Source of the DNA: Thermoleophilaceae bacterium
GTDB taxonomy: Bacteria > Actinomycetota > Thermoleophilia > Solirubrobacterales > Thermoleophilaceae
Direction: 5' to 3'
Assembly: GCA_013812065.1 (NCBI GenBank)
Contig: JACCUC010000018.1
Span: 1-12,534 of the forward strand
DNA: 12,534 nt
Part shown: in pieces, positions 1 through 6,060 of the stretch
Position numbering within the stretch: the first letter of the stretch is position 1
Layout of the letters: each line of letters begins with the position of its first letter
Made by a program: the position numbers and the translations under genes
Notes under the pieces: generated by a model
Told to the model about the DNA's origin: nothing
The model's database searches: none
The model's input: the letters and a program-made list of their open reading frames with translations, nothing else

Positions 1-1161
1 GCCCACGGCCTCGACGGGAGGACTGCCGGACCTCGCATCGGCGGCGGAGGCTCGGGTCGCGATGGGCCACCACGGCGCCCGGGTGGACGCCCGCCCGCGC
101 CCGGCCGAGAGCCGCTGCGCCGCCGTCGCCTCGGGCTTGCCGTCGTCCTCATCCTTGCCCTGCTGATCCTGATGTGGATCGTCACGGGCTTCTGGGCGCC
201 CTTCGCCGGCCAGGGCGACGAGCCGGTGCGCGTCCGGATCCCGCAAGGGGCGGGTGTCCAGCAGATCGCCGACATCCTCGATGAGCGCGGAGTGGTGGCC
301 AGCGGGGCGGTGTTCAGCGCGCGCGTCCGGCTCTCGGGCCGGGGCGCGGAGCTCAAGCCCGGCAGCTACACGCTGCGCAGCGGAATGGGGTACGGAGCCG
401 CGATCGCCGAGCTCGCGGAGGGACCGGCGCGCAACGTGATCAACGTGACCGTCCCCGAGGGCCGCGCGCGCGGTGAGATCGCGCCGCTCGTCGAGGCGGC
501 CGGACTCGAAGGCAGCTACGCCCGTGCCAGCCAGAGCTCGTCCCGGCTCGATCCCGCCGAGTTCGGAGCCAAGGACGCCGATAGCCTCGAAGGCTTCCTC
601 TTTCCCTCGACGTACGAGCTCCGCCGCGGCGCGTCGGCCGACGAGCTCGTCGGCCGGCAGCTCGACGCCTTCAAGCGGGAGTTTGGCCGTGTCGACCTCA
701 GCGCGGCGCGGCGGCGCAAGCTGTCCCCGTGGGAGGTGCTGATCATCGCCTCGATGGTCGAGCGCGAGGCCCAGCTCGACCGCGACCGGCCGCTGATCGC
801 CTCGGTGATCTACAACCGCATCAGCCGGGGCGAGCCGCTCGGCATCGACGCGACGATCCGCTTCGCGACCGAGAACTGGGAGCGACCCCTGACCCAGTCG
901 CAGCTGGCCGTCGACTCGCCCTACAACACCCGCAAGAACGCCGGCCTGCCGCCCGGGCCGATCGGCAACCCCGGTCTGCCCTCGATCCGGGCGGCGGCCA
1001 AGCCGGCGCGGAGCAACTACATGTTCTACGTCGTCAAGCCCAACACGTGCGGCGAGCACGCCTTCTCGCGGACGATCGACCAGTTCACCCGCGACAGCCA
1101 GGCCTACAACTCGGAGCGCGCCGCCCGTGGCGGCCGGTCGCCCGACGACTGCCCGGAGTAG
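1..1161 (+). CDS. mltG: Endolytic transglycosylase MltG, 5'-partial
   Basis: Membrane-bound lytic transglycosylase that cuts nascent glycan strands and so sets where peptidoglycan polymerisation ends. The frame is open from the window edge, so the true start lies upstream. The visible part begins with a Gly/Pro/Arg-rich cytoplasmic tail (codons 1-43), then one transmembrane helix encoded by about 130-195. A LysM-like subdomain follows (VRVRIPQGAGVQQIADIL), then the YceG fold. The family motif ASMVEREAQ contains the likely catalytic Glu at 760-762. The downstream motifs YNTRKNAGLPPGPIGNPG (from 922) and a C-terminal FYVVKPNTCGEHAFSRT block are typical of the family. The stop is at 1159-1161; aroE follows closely on the same strand, so the two are probably co-transcribed. 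An ATG at 172 lies inside the membrane helix and is not a credible start. No indels are seen. Confidence 0.95.
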   Translation, partial: AHGLDGRTAGPRIGGGGSGRDGPPRRPGGRPPAPGREPLRRRRLGLAVVLILALLILMWIVTGFWAPFAGQGDEPVRVRIPQGAGVQQIADILDERGVVASGAVFSARVRLSGRGAELKPGSYTLRSGMGYGAAIAELAEGPARNVINVTVPEGRARGEIAPLVEAAGLEGSYARASQSSSRLDPAEFGAKDADSLEGFLFPSTYELRRGASADELVGRQLDAFKREFGRVDLSAARRRKLSPWEVLIIASMVEREAQLDRDRPLIASVIYNRISRGEPLGIDATIRFATENWERPLTQSQLAVDSPYNTRKNAGLPPGPIGNPGLPSIRAAAKPARSNYMFYVVKPNTCGEHAFSRTIDQFTRDSQAYNSERAARGGRSPDDCPE

Positions 1162-1203
1162 GCCCTTACGCACGCCGCCCGTCGCGCGTTGCGACCGCGC
1201 CGC

Positions 1204-2001
1204 GTGTTGACCGCCCTCGCGGGCGTCCTCGGCCATCCCGTCGCCCACAGCCGCTCGCCGGCGATGCACAACGCCGCGTTCCGCGCGCTCGGGCTCGACT
1301 GGCGCTACGTGAAGCTGCCCGTGTCTCCGGCTCTGTTCCCCGAGACCGCCCGCGCGCTGCCGGGCTCCGGGTACCGGGGGGCGAACGTGACCATTCCCCA
1401 CAAGGTCGCCGCGCTCTCCCTCGCCGACGCCGCCACCGCGGCGGCCCGCGGCGTCGGGGCGGCCAACACCTTCAGCTTCGCCGTCGACGGCGCGATCGAG
1501 GCCGACAACACCGACGCCGGGGGCTTCGTCGACGCCCTCGGCGAGTCGCCGCGCGGGCGGCGGGCGCTCGTGCTCGGTGCGGGCGGGGCCGGCCGGGCGG
1601 TGGCCTGGGCGCTCCGAGAGGAGGGCGCCGCCGAGGTCCTGATCTGGAACCGAACCCCCCAGCGGGCGACGGAGCTCGCCCGCGAGCTCGAGCTCGAGCC
1701 CGTGTCCGCGCCGAGAAGCGCCGACATCGTGGTCAACGCGACCTCGGTGGGCCTCGATATAGGGGACGCCGCCGAGGCCGGGCGCGCGTTGGGCCTCGCG
1801 CAGCTCGACGCCCCGATCGTCGTCGTCGACCTCGTCTACGCCGAGCGGCCGACCCCGGTCGTCGCGTGGGGAGAGCGGGTCGGCGCCCGGGTGGTCGACG
1901 GGCTCGAGGTGCTCGTGCGCCAGGGAGCGCGTAGCTTCGAACGCTGGACCGGGGAGGAGCCGCCGCTGGACGTGATGCGCGCCGCCGCCCGCGCGGGTTG
2001 A
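1204..2001 (+). CDS. aroE: Shikimate dehydrogenase (NADP+)
   Basis: Reduces 3-dehydroshikimate to shikimate in aromatic amino acid synthesis. Taking GTG 1204 as start gives 265 aa, near the usual 270. The N-terminal substrate domain has GVLGHPVAHSRSP, then VTIPHK with the catalytic Lys (codon at 1402, K67) and DNTDAGG with the catalytic Asp (1513, D104). These sit close to E. coli K65 and D102. The Rossmann domain shows VLGAGGAGRAV, the NADP-type NRTPQRA motif, VNATSVGL and DLVYAERPTP. The C-terminal helix GLEVLVRQGA is present. No clear ribosome-binding site is visible. TTG 1189 is open in frame and adds five residues; TTG 1207 is also possible. GTG 1204 is chosen because the family normally starts just before the GxxGxPvxHS motif. 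It lies 42 nt after the mltG stop, consistent with coupling. The remaining aro genes are 5 kb downstream. Confidence 0.93.
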   Translation: MLTALAGVLGHPVAHSRSPAMHNAAFRALGLDWRYVKLPVSPALFPETARALPGSGYRGANVTIPHKVAALSLADAATAAARGVGAANTFSFAVDGAIEADNTDAGGFVDALGESPRGRRALVLGAGGAGRAVAWALREEGAAEVLIWNRTPQRATELARELELEPVSAPRSADIVVNATSVGLDIGDAAEAGRALGLAQLDAPIVVVDLVYAERPTPVVAWGERVGARVVDGLEVLVRQGARSFERWTGEEPPLDVMRAAARAG

Positions 2002-2011
2002 ACTCTTCAAC
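1997..2011. other. Small perfect inverted repeat over the aroE stop
   Basis: GTTGAA-CTC-TTCAAC is a perfect 6-bp inverted repeat containing the aroE stop codon. It has no T-tract, so it is a weak terminator at best. It could be an operator for the promoter-like element just downstream, whose -35-like TCAA lies inside the right arm. Confidence 0.3.
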
Positions 2012-2033
2012 TTCGCCGGGCCCCTCCCGATAG
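2007..2033 (+). promoter_or_regulatory. FliA/WhiG-like promoter element, copy 1
   Basis: TCAA (2007-2010), then exactly 15 nt, then CCCGATAG (2026-2033), then ATG at 2041. The known sigma-28/FliA/WhiG consensus is TAAA-N15-GCCGATAA, so this matches 3 of 4 and 6 of 8 positions with the canonical spacer. The expected start of transcription falls on or next to the ATG, which would make a leaderless message. AGAGG at 2034-2038 could alternatively act as a ribosome-binding site. A close copy with the same spacing lies at 3998-4024. The sigma factor assignment is inference. Confidence 0.4.
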
Positions 2034-2042
2034 AGAGGACAT

Positions 2043-2219
2043 GGCGCCTTCGAGGACACGGTCGTGCGCCGGCGGGACGGCTACCTAGTCGTCTACAGCG
2101 CCGGCCCCCGGGCCGTTCTGGCGGTGCTCGCCGCCGGCGAGGCGAACCTCGGTCTGCTCCATCACGTGGCCCGCCGCGCGGCCTCCCGCATTTCCGAGCT
2201 GTTCGTTTATTCCGCCTAG
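2043..2219 (+). pseudogene. Roadblock/LC7 protein, C-terminal half only
   Basis: An open frame of 58 codons translates to a typical C-terminal half of a bacterial roadblock/LC7 (MglB-like) domain: a strand with DGYLVVYSAG, a strand with AVLAVLAAGEANLGLL, and a final amphipathic helix with ARRAASRISELF. A full domain is about 100-120 aa; the first strand, helix and central strand are absent. The ATG at 2041 is out of frame and hits a stop after 15 codons. The only start codon in the domain frame is GTG 2064, which would give about 51 aa. A stop at 2031 closes the frame upstream. The N-terminal half appears to have been deleted, leaving the promoter-like element abutting the C-terminal half. 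Its stop (2217-2219) overlaps the stop of the convergent FHA gene in a CTAG. Roadblock proteins usually partner small GTPases or motility machinery. The domain call is by pattern only. Confidence 0.6.
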
Positions 2220-2884
2220 AGCTCGCGCGGCGAGACCGCCCCCGTGCTGAACGCCTCGGCGACCAGTCGCAGCCGCTTACGGTTGTGAGGAAGATCGGGG
2301 ATCGAGAACTTCGAGAACAAGGCGCGCAGGTGTGCCTTGACGGCCTCGACGCTGAGGTGGAGCTCGTCGGCGATCTCTCGGTTCGATGCCGGCGCGGAGG
2401 GGCCCACCGCTCCCTTGCAGGGACGACAGAGCGCCACGAGCGCGTGCCGCTGGGTCGCAGACAGAGCAGGAGCGACCGTCGCCGTCGCGAGCACCGCGGT
2501 CGGCGCGGGATCCTCGTCCGGGGCGCGGTAGACGAGTAACGTCGCTCCGAGTCGGAGCAGGTCGCCGTCGCGCAGACGGCGGTGGCCGTAGACCCTCTCA
2601 CCGTTCAGATATGACCCGTTGCGCGAGAGGCCATCGTCGACGATCGTCCACTCGCCGCCGGCGCGCTCGAACGCCACGTGGACGCGCGAGAGGTTGGGAT
2701 CGAAGCAAAGCGCGAGATCGTTCTCCGGGCGGCGCCCGACGGTCAGCCGCCCGCCTGCTCCGAGCACGAAGATGCATTGGGTCCCGTCGCCGTCCCGGTA
2801 GACGAGGAACGGCTCGCCGCGGCGCTGAACCTCGAGCCGCTCCTTGAGCTCGGAGGGTGAGCTGGCGTAGAGGTCGGCGGCCAT
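2216..2884 (-). CDS. FHA domain protein with C-terminal helix-turn-helix
   Basis: Predicted cytoplasmic regulator of 222 aa that couples phosphothreonine recognition to a DNA-binding-like domain. The FHA domain spans about residues 27-119, with the conserved GR (50-51), SRVH (66-69), RNG (88-90) and N94 needed for phosphopeptide binding. After a Pro/Ala-rich linker (about 121-140), residues 141-212 contain ATQRHALVALCRP and a LuxR-like HTH (SNREIADELHLSVEAVKAHL). The ATG at 2884 is preferred: GGGAG lies 5 nt upstream and the protein then starts right before the conserved domain. A TTG at 2995 would add 37 residues of unconserved Arg-rich sequence. It reads away from the secreted-protein gene and convergently into the roadblock remnant. 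It is intact within a decayed region, so it is probably still functional. Its kinase, ligand and target genes are unknown; the SpoIIE-type phosphatase at 4924 may be a functional neighbour, but that is inference. Confidence 0.85.
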   Translation of the reverse strand: MAADLYASSPSELKERLEVQRRGEPFLVYRDGDGTQCIFVLGAGGRLTVGRRPENDLALCFDPNLSRVHVAFERAGGEWTIVDDGLSRNGSYLNGERVYGHRRLRDGDLLRLGATLLVYRAPDEDPAPTAVLATATVAPALSATQRHALVALCRPCKGAVGPSAPASNREIADELHLSVEAVKAHLRALFSKFSIPDLPHNRKRLRLVAEAFSTGAVSPREL

Positions 2885-3038
2885 CAGCGCTCCCACCGCG
2901 AGTGTATTCCGCCGGGGGGTTGGGCGCAACTGCTTACGAGGGGCGCGGGCGTCCGAAGGCGCCCGGCGGGAGAGCCCAACCGCAAGGGTGGCCAACAGCT
3001 AACCCCAAGGGGGCTTTCCGAGCGCGCCCCGCGGACTT

Positions 3039-3063
3039 ACGGTCGGTGGTACGGACTGACCGT
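3039..3063. promoter_or_regulatory. Inverted repeat in the divergent intergenic region
   Basis: ACGGTC (3039-3044) and GACCGT (3058-3063) are perfect 6-bp arms separated by 13 nt. They lie 18 nt before the ATG at 3081 and about 155 nt before the FHA-HTH start, where an operator for the secreted gene would be expected. No convincing -35/-10 pair is seen in 2885-3080. The FHA-HTH protein is an obvious candidate ligand, but nothing in the sequence proves it. Confidence 0.3.
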
Positions 3064-3080
3064 CAACTAGAGGAGATCAG

Positions 3081-3883
3081 ATGAAGCCCGTGACCGCCCA
3101 ACCCCAAGAGGTATCACCGATGAAAGCCAGACCGAGCTGTGGACGGGGACATCGACCGCGCGCCGCCGATCCGTCGTAGCGATCGCAGTGGTCGCGACGA
3201 TCATGGCGGTGTCACCGACGATCGCTGCCGCCTCGGACGAGTCCTTCAGTCTGAAGGTGAGCAGCCACGGGAAGTCCGTCGACGCCAGCCTCGGCTCGTT
3301 CTGCGGAACGGGATCTTGCTCCGACTCCGCCTATCCACTCGAGGCTCACGGACGCCTCCCGATCCATTCCGGCGGCACGATCGCGCTGCGACCGGACTCT
3401 CCGGCCAGCCCGGGAGTCGTGGCCTCGCGGGTCCGGGTCTCCATTGTCCGTTACAAGGGCGACGACCGGCAGTACACGTCCGAGCCTCGGGACGCGCGCC
3501 CGACCGATGGCAGCCGACGGGCGTGGGTCATCCAGCTCCCCCACCTGCTGCATGGGGCGCGCGTCTTGAGCGTCGACGTGGCCTATCCGAACGGAAGCTC
3601 CGCCAACTTCGAGGCGGCCTTCGAGCCTCACACCCACGTCTCGAAGAGCTGCCGGCACGTTGCGTTCACCCCTAACAGCGACGACATGGCCGCAGGAATC
3701 CGCGTCGAGAGGGTGAGTTGCACCTTCGCGCGGAACTTCATCCGCGACTTCGACGAGGCCCCCGCCGAGCGCTACCGTGGCTACACCTGCACGTGGAGGA
3801 GCGTGGACCCGGCGGATAGCCTTGCCCACACGCGCTTCCGGTGCACCCGTGGCACGCGGGTCATCTTCTGGAAGCGCTACTGA
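3081..3883 (+). CDS. Secreted two-domain protein with a 5' frameshift
   Basis: Function not recognised. The main reading frame encodes an export signal (Arg-rich ARRR, hydrophobic SVVAIAVVATIMAVSP, AAAS cleavage-like site), then a beta-rich region with a CGTGSC pair and HGRLPIHSGG. The C-terminal domain (about the last 80 aa) has spaced cysteines and ends in RCTRGTRVIFWKRY, a pattern I associate with small secreted actinobacterial proteins. This frame is open from 3071 to 3883 but has no ATG, GTG or TTG before the signal peptide. GTG 3188 lies inside the hydrophobic core. The best start, ATG 3081 behind AGGAG, and ATG 3120 behind AGAGG, are both in another frame that stops at 3177-3179. One lost base somewhere in 3083-3179 would join them, by mutation or sequencing error. 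The rest of the gene is clean. A terminator follows at 3933. Confidence 0.65.
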
Positions 3884-3932
3884 TCGAGGCCAGCAGACGC
3901 GCCACGACGGGCGCGTCACCTTCTCTCGAGAC

Positions 3933-3962
3933 AGGGGGCGATCCGCCAGGATCGCCCCCTTC
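3933..3962 (+). terminator. Rho-independent-like terminator after the secreted gene
   Basis: A perfect 11-bp stem, AGGGGGCGATC (3933-3943) with GATCGCCCCCT (3950-3960), closes a 6-nt loop (CGCCAG) 50 nt after the secreted-protein stop. Only TT follows, so the U-tract is weak, as is common in high-GC actinobacteria. It separates the secreted gene from the promoter-like element at 3998. Confidence 0.75.
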
Positions 3963-3997
3963 GCCTGCCCAAGCGAAGTCCCAGCGAGCGACCGGGC

Positions 3998-4024
3998 TGA
4001 AGCTTTCGCGTCCCCTGCCGATAG
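3998..4024 (+). promoter_or_regulatory. FliA/WhiG-like promoter element, copy 2
   Basis: TGAA (3998-4001), exactly 15 nt, then GCCGATAG (4017-4024), with ATG at 4032. It matches the known sigma-28/WhiG consensus at 3 of 4 and 7 of 8 positions. The stretch TCCCCTGCCGATAGAG is nearly the same as in copy 1, and the gap from the -10-like box to the ATG is 7 nt in both. AGAGGA just before the ATG could be a ribosome-binding site. It follows a terminator, which is where a new promoter would be expected. Confidence 0.45.
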
Positions 4025-4031
4025 AGGACCT

Positions 4032-4110
4032 ATGGCAGATATCGAGCACAGCCTCGAAGAGATCATGCAGATCCCCGGCGCCCTCGGCGCAGCGCTCGTC
4101 GACTACAACG
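4032..4110 (+). pseudogene. Roadblock/LC7 protein, N-terminal fragment
   Basis: The ATG at 4032 starts MADIEHSLEEIMQIPGALG followed by AALVDYN. This is the typical opening of a small actinobacterial roadblock/LC7 protein (helix 1 then the first strand, normally continuing with a SGMTLG-like turn). Family resemblance stops at about codon 26. The frame then runs into unrelated Arg/Ser-rich sequence, and the better coding signal shifts to another frame. The remaining 90 or so residues are missing. The fragment resembles a different roadblock subfamily from the C-terminal half at 2043-2219, so the two are probably leftovers of two genes rather than one split gene. That distinction rests on memory of the families. 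Confidence 0.6.
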
Positions 4111-4111
4111 C

Positions 4112-4265
4112 GCCGAGTCCGAGCGGGCGCTGCGCCAGGAGCTCGAGACCGAGCAGGCCACGCGCGAGGCCCTTGCCACCGAGCTCGCGACGGTGCGCAC
4201 CGCCCGCGACGATCTGGCCCGGCGCGTCGCCTCCGCGCGGGATCTGCTCGATGTCGGCGCCCAGC
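4112..4265 (+). pseudogene. Orphan coiled-coil coding segment
   Basis: Not recognised. In the third frame, immediately after the roadblock fragment, there are about 50 codons of Glu/Ala/Leu/Arg-rich heptad-like sequence, for example RQELETEQATREALATELA and RTARDDLARRVASARDLL. This strongly suggests a coiled coil from a once longer protein. It has no start of its own apart from an internal GTG at 4193. The frame continues without a stop into the pilC remnant and ends at TAA 4427-4429. A chimeric product could in principle be made, but the segment looks like a piece caught between two deletions. Confidence 0.45.
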
Positions 4266-4321
4266 CCCACGTGCATTTGAGCGGGCGAGACCACCGACGG
4301 GGCCCGCCCCGATCCCTCAAG

Positions 4322-4851
4322 TCGACGCCGGCGCTGCCGATACCCACCACCAAGGTTTCGGTGGCTATGTCGCACCTGGCACCCGATCGCTGGTACCTCC
4401 TGATTCTCGGCACCGTCGCGGCGATCTAAGCCTTCCGCAGGTGGAAGAACACCGACCGCGGACAAGTCCAGTGGGACCGGTTCAAGCTGAAGACCCCGGC
4501 CAAGACCGGCGACATCGTCCAGAAGGGCGCGCTCGCCCGCTTCTCGCGCACCTACTCGGCTCTGGTTGGGGGGCGGGCGTGCCCCATGCTGGAGGCGATC
4601 GAGATCACCGGACGCACGCGGGCAATAAGGTCGTCGAGCAGGCGATGGACGCCGTGATGATCGCCGTCGGTGAGGAGACCGGCGGCCTCGACTCGCTGCT
4701 CGACAAGATCGCCGACTTCTACGAGGACGAGGTCGCGCCGGCGGTCAAGGCGCTGACCTCGATCATCGAGCCGATCATGATCGTCGTCGTCGACATCATC
4801 GTCATCTCGATGTACATGCCGATATCCAAGGTCGACGACCAGATCAAGTAG
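4322..4851 (+). pseudogene. pilC: Type IV pilus inner-membrane platform gene pilC, remnant
   Basis: The C-terminal third of a PilC/GspF protein, the membrane platform of type IV pilus and type II secretion machines, is readable but broken. In order: LPIPTTKVSVAMS; the membrane segment WYLLILGTVAAI ending in an in-frame TAA (4427-4429); FRRWKNTDRG; QWDRFKLKTPAKTGDIVQK; ARFSRTYSALV. A scrambled stretch at about 4567-4586 follows, where the usual GVPMLEA reads CPMLEA after a net insertion of three bases. Near 4617 one base is missing and the frame moves to NKVVEQAMDAVM. About 28 residues that normally follow are deleted. Then comes IAVGEETGGLDSLLDK, FYEDEVAPAVKALTSIIEP and a shortened last membrane helix ending SMYMPISKVDDQIK. 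At least one stop, one frameshift and two in-frame deletions make it non-functional. The first two thirds are gone. Confidence 0.82.
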
Positions 4852-4923
4852 TGGCGCCGAGCCCAGCTCCGCTTGCGCGGTCGGTTAGGGTGGGCGTGTG
4901 GGGCAAACGGGTCTCCAACCTCG

Positions 4924-6042
4924 GTGACACCCGTGCGGGCGGCCGCAGTCGGTCGGGACGGAGGCCGAGTCGCCATCGTGGTCGCTCTCCTGGTCGGAGT
5001 CTTCGGGCTGCGGGCGGCCGTCCGAGATCCCGTGATCGGCATCGGCTTGCTCTACGTGGTGCCCGTGATCGCAGCCGCTGTCTGGTTCGGGCCCTGGGGC
5101 GGTGTCGGGGTCGGTGTCGCCGGGACAGGTCTCTACACCCTCGGCGATCTCGTCGCGCCTCAGGACCACTTGCTCAGCTCCATCCTCCTGCGCCTCGTCG
5201 TCCTCTGCTCGGTCGGCTACGCATTCGGCGTGCGGGTCGGACGCGAGCGCCACGCCAGGTCAGAGCTCGCCCATCAAGAGGGCGAGCTCGCCGAGCTGCG
5301 CGCATTGCGCAGCGCGCTCGTCCCTCCCGACGTACCCGATCGGCCGGAGATCGAGCTCGCGACCTGCTTCGTACCCGCCCAGGAGCGCGTGGCGGGCGAC
5401 TTCTTCGTGGTCAACGAAGGCCCCGACGACAGCACGGTGGTGGTCGTGGGCGACGTCGTGGGCAAAGGCCTCGAAGCCGCGCGCCGGGCGGCGTTCGTCC
5501 GCGCCGCCTTCGCGGCGTACGCCCCCTACAACGACGATCCCTGCCGCCTGCTCGAGCTTGCCAACGCCGCGCTGGTCGAGCGCGCGGGCGCCTCGGATGA
5601 GTTCGTGACGGCGGCGTGCGTTGTGTATCGCCCGGCCGACCACTCGATCTCCTGGGCGCTCGCCGGTCACCCCCCGCCGATGCTGCTCGACGACGGCGAG
5701 CGCCTGAACGGCATATCCCCCGGGCTCCCGCTCGGACTCGACGAGCGGGTCGAGTGCAGCCGCGCGGACCGCCCGCTCGATGCCGGGGACGGGGTCCTAC
5801 TGTTCACCGACGGGCTGACCGAGGCCCGCCGTCCGTTCTCGGACGTGGTCGCGGCGGGTCGTGCGCGCGAGCGTCCTCACCCCGAGCTCTTCGGGAGCGA
5901 CCGGATCGCGGGGGTCCTCGCCGAGCACGCCGGCGAGGAGCCCGGGGACGTGGTACGAGCGCTGCGGACCGCAGCCGAGCGCTTCACGGGCGGCGGCTTG
6001 GCCGACGACCTGTGCATGGTGGCGGTGCGGGCCCGGAGCTGA
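4924..6042 (+). CDS. Membrane-anchored SpoIIE-type PP2C (PPM) serine phosphatase
   Basis: Predicted metal-dependent Ser/Thr phosphatase of about 372 aa. Three or four hydrophobic segments near the N-terminus (from VAIVVALLVGVFGL to LLRLVVLCSVGYAFGV) anchor it. A short charged linker (RHARSELAHQEGELAEL) leads to the catalytic domain. Metal-binding motifs are present: AGDFF with D159, VGDVVGKG with D177, GHPPPMLL, LFTDGLTEAR with D296, and GGLADDLCMV with D361/D362. It appears fully intact. The start is uncertain. GTG 4924 is chosen, but TTG 4873 and GTG 4933 are also in frame and none has a clear ribosome-binding site. A TAGGGT at 4886-4891 could be a -10 box. It begins 72 nt after the pilC remnant and survives among broken genes. 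Such phosphatases often act in partner-switching pathways on anti-anti-sigma factors, but no such partner is seen here. The FHA regulator at 2216 is another possible link. Confidence 0.88.
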   Translation: MTPVRAAAVGRDGGRVAIVVALLVGVFGLRAAVRDPVIGIGLLYVVPVIAAAVWFGPWGGVGVGVAGTGLYTLGDLVAPQDHLLSSILLRLVVLCSVGYAFGVRVGRERHARSELAHQEGELAELRALRSALVPPDVPDRPEIELATCFVPAQERVAGDFFVVNEGPDDSTVVVVGDVVGKGLEAARRAAFVRAAFAAYAPYNDDPCRLLELANAALVERAGASDEFVTAACVVYRPADHSISWALAGHPPPMLLDDGERLNGISPGLPLGLDERVECSRADRPLDAGDGVLLFTDGLTEARRPFSDVVAAGRARERPHPELFGSDRIAGVLAEHAGEEPGDVVRALRTAAERFTGGGLADDLCMVAVRARS

Positions 6043-6060
6043 GTCGCGCGCAGCGGTGCG

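Noticed and set aside
577..584. GCCGATAG inside mltG
   Set aside because: It is in-frame coding sequence and has no -35-like AA 15 nt upstream; this shows the core motif alone occurs by chance.
729..1934. A 401-codon open frame across mltG and aroE
   Set aside because: Arg/Ala/Gly-rich shadow frame over two genes with clear family motifs.
2885..2995. N-terminal extension of the FHA-HTH protein from TTG 2995
   Set aside because: The extension is unconserved and Arg-rich, and ATG 2884 has a good GGGAG site.
4317..4342. A third TCAA-N15-GCCGATAC match to the FliA/WhiG-like element
   Set aside because: It lies inside the pilC remnant, where CTG-CCG-ATA-CCC encodes the family motif LPIP, and no gene start follows at the right distance.
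4851..5600. A 249-codon frame starting right at the pilC remnant stop
   Set aside because: Arg/Ser-rich shadow of the phosphatase gene, which carries every PP2C motif in its own frame.
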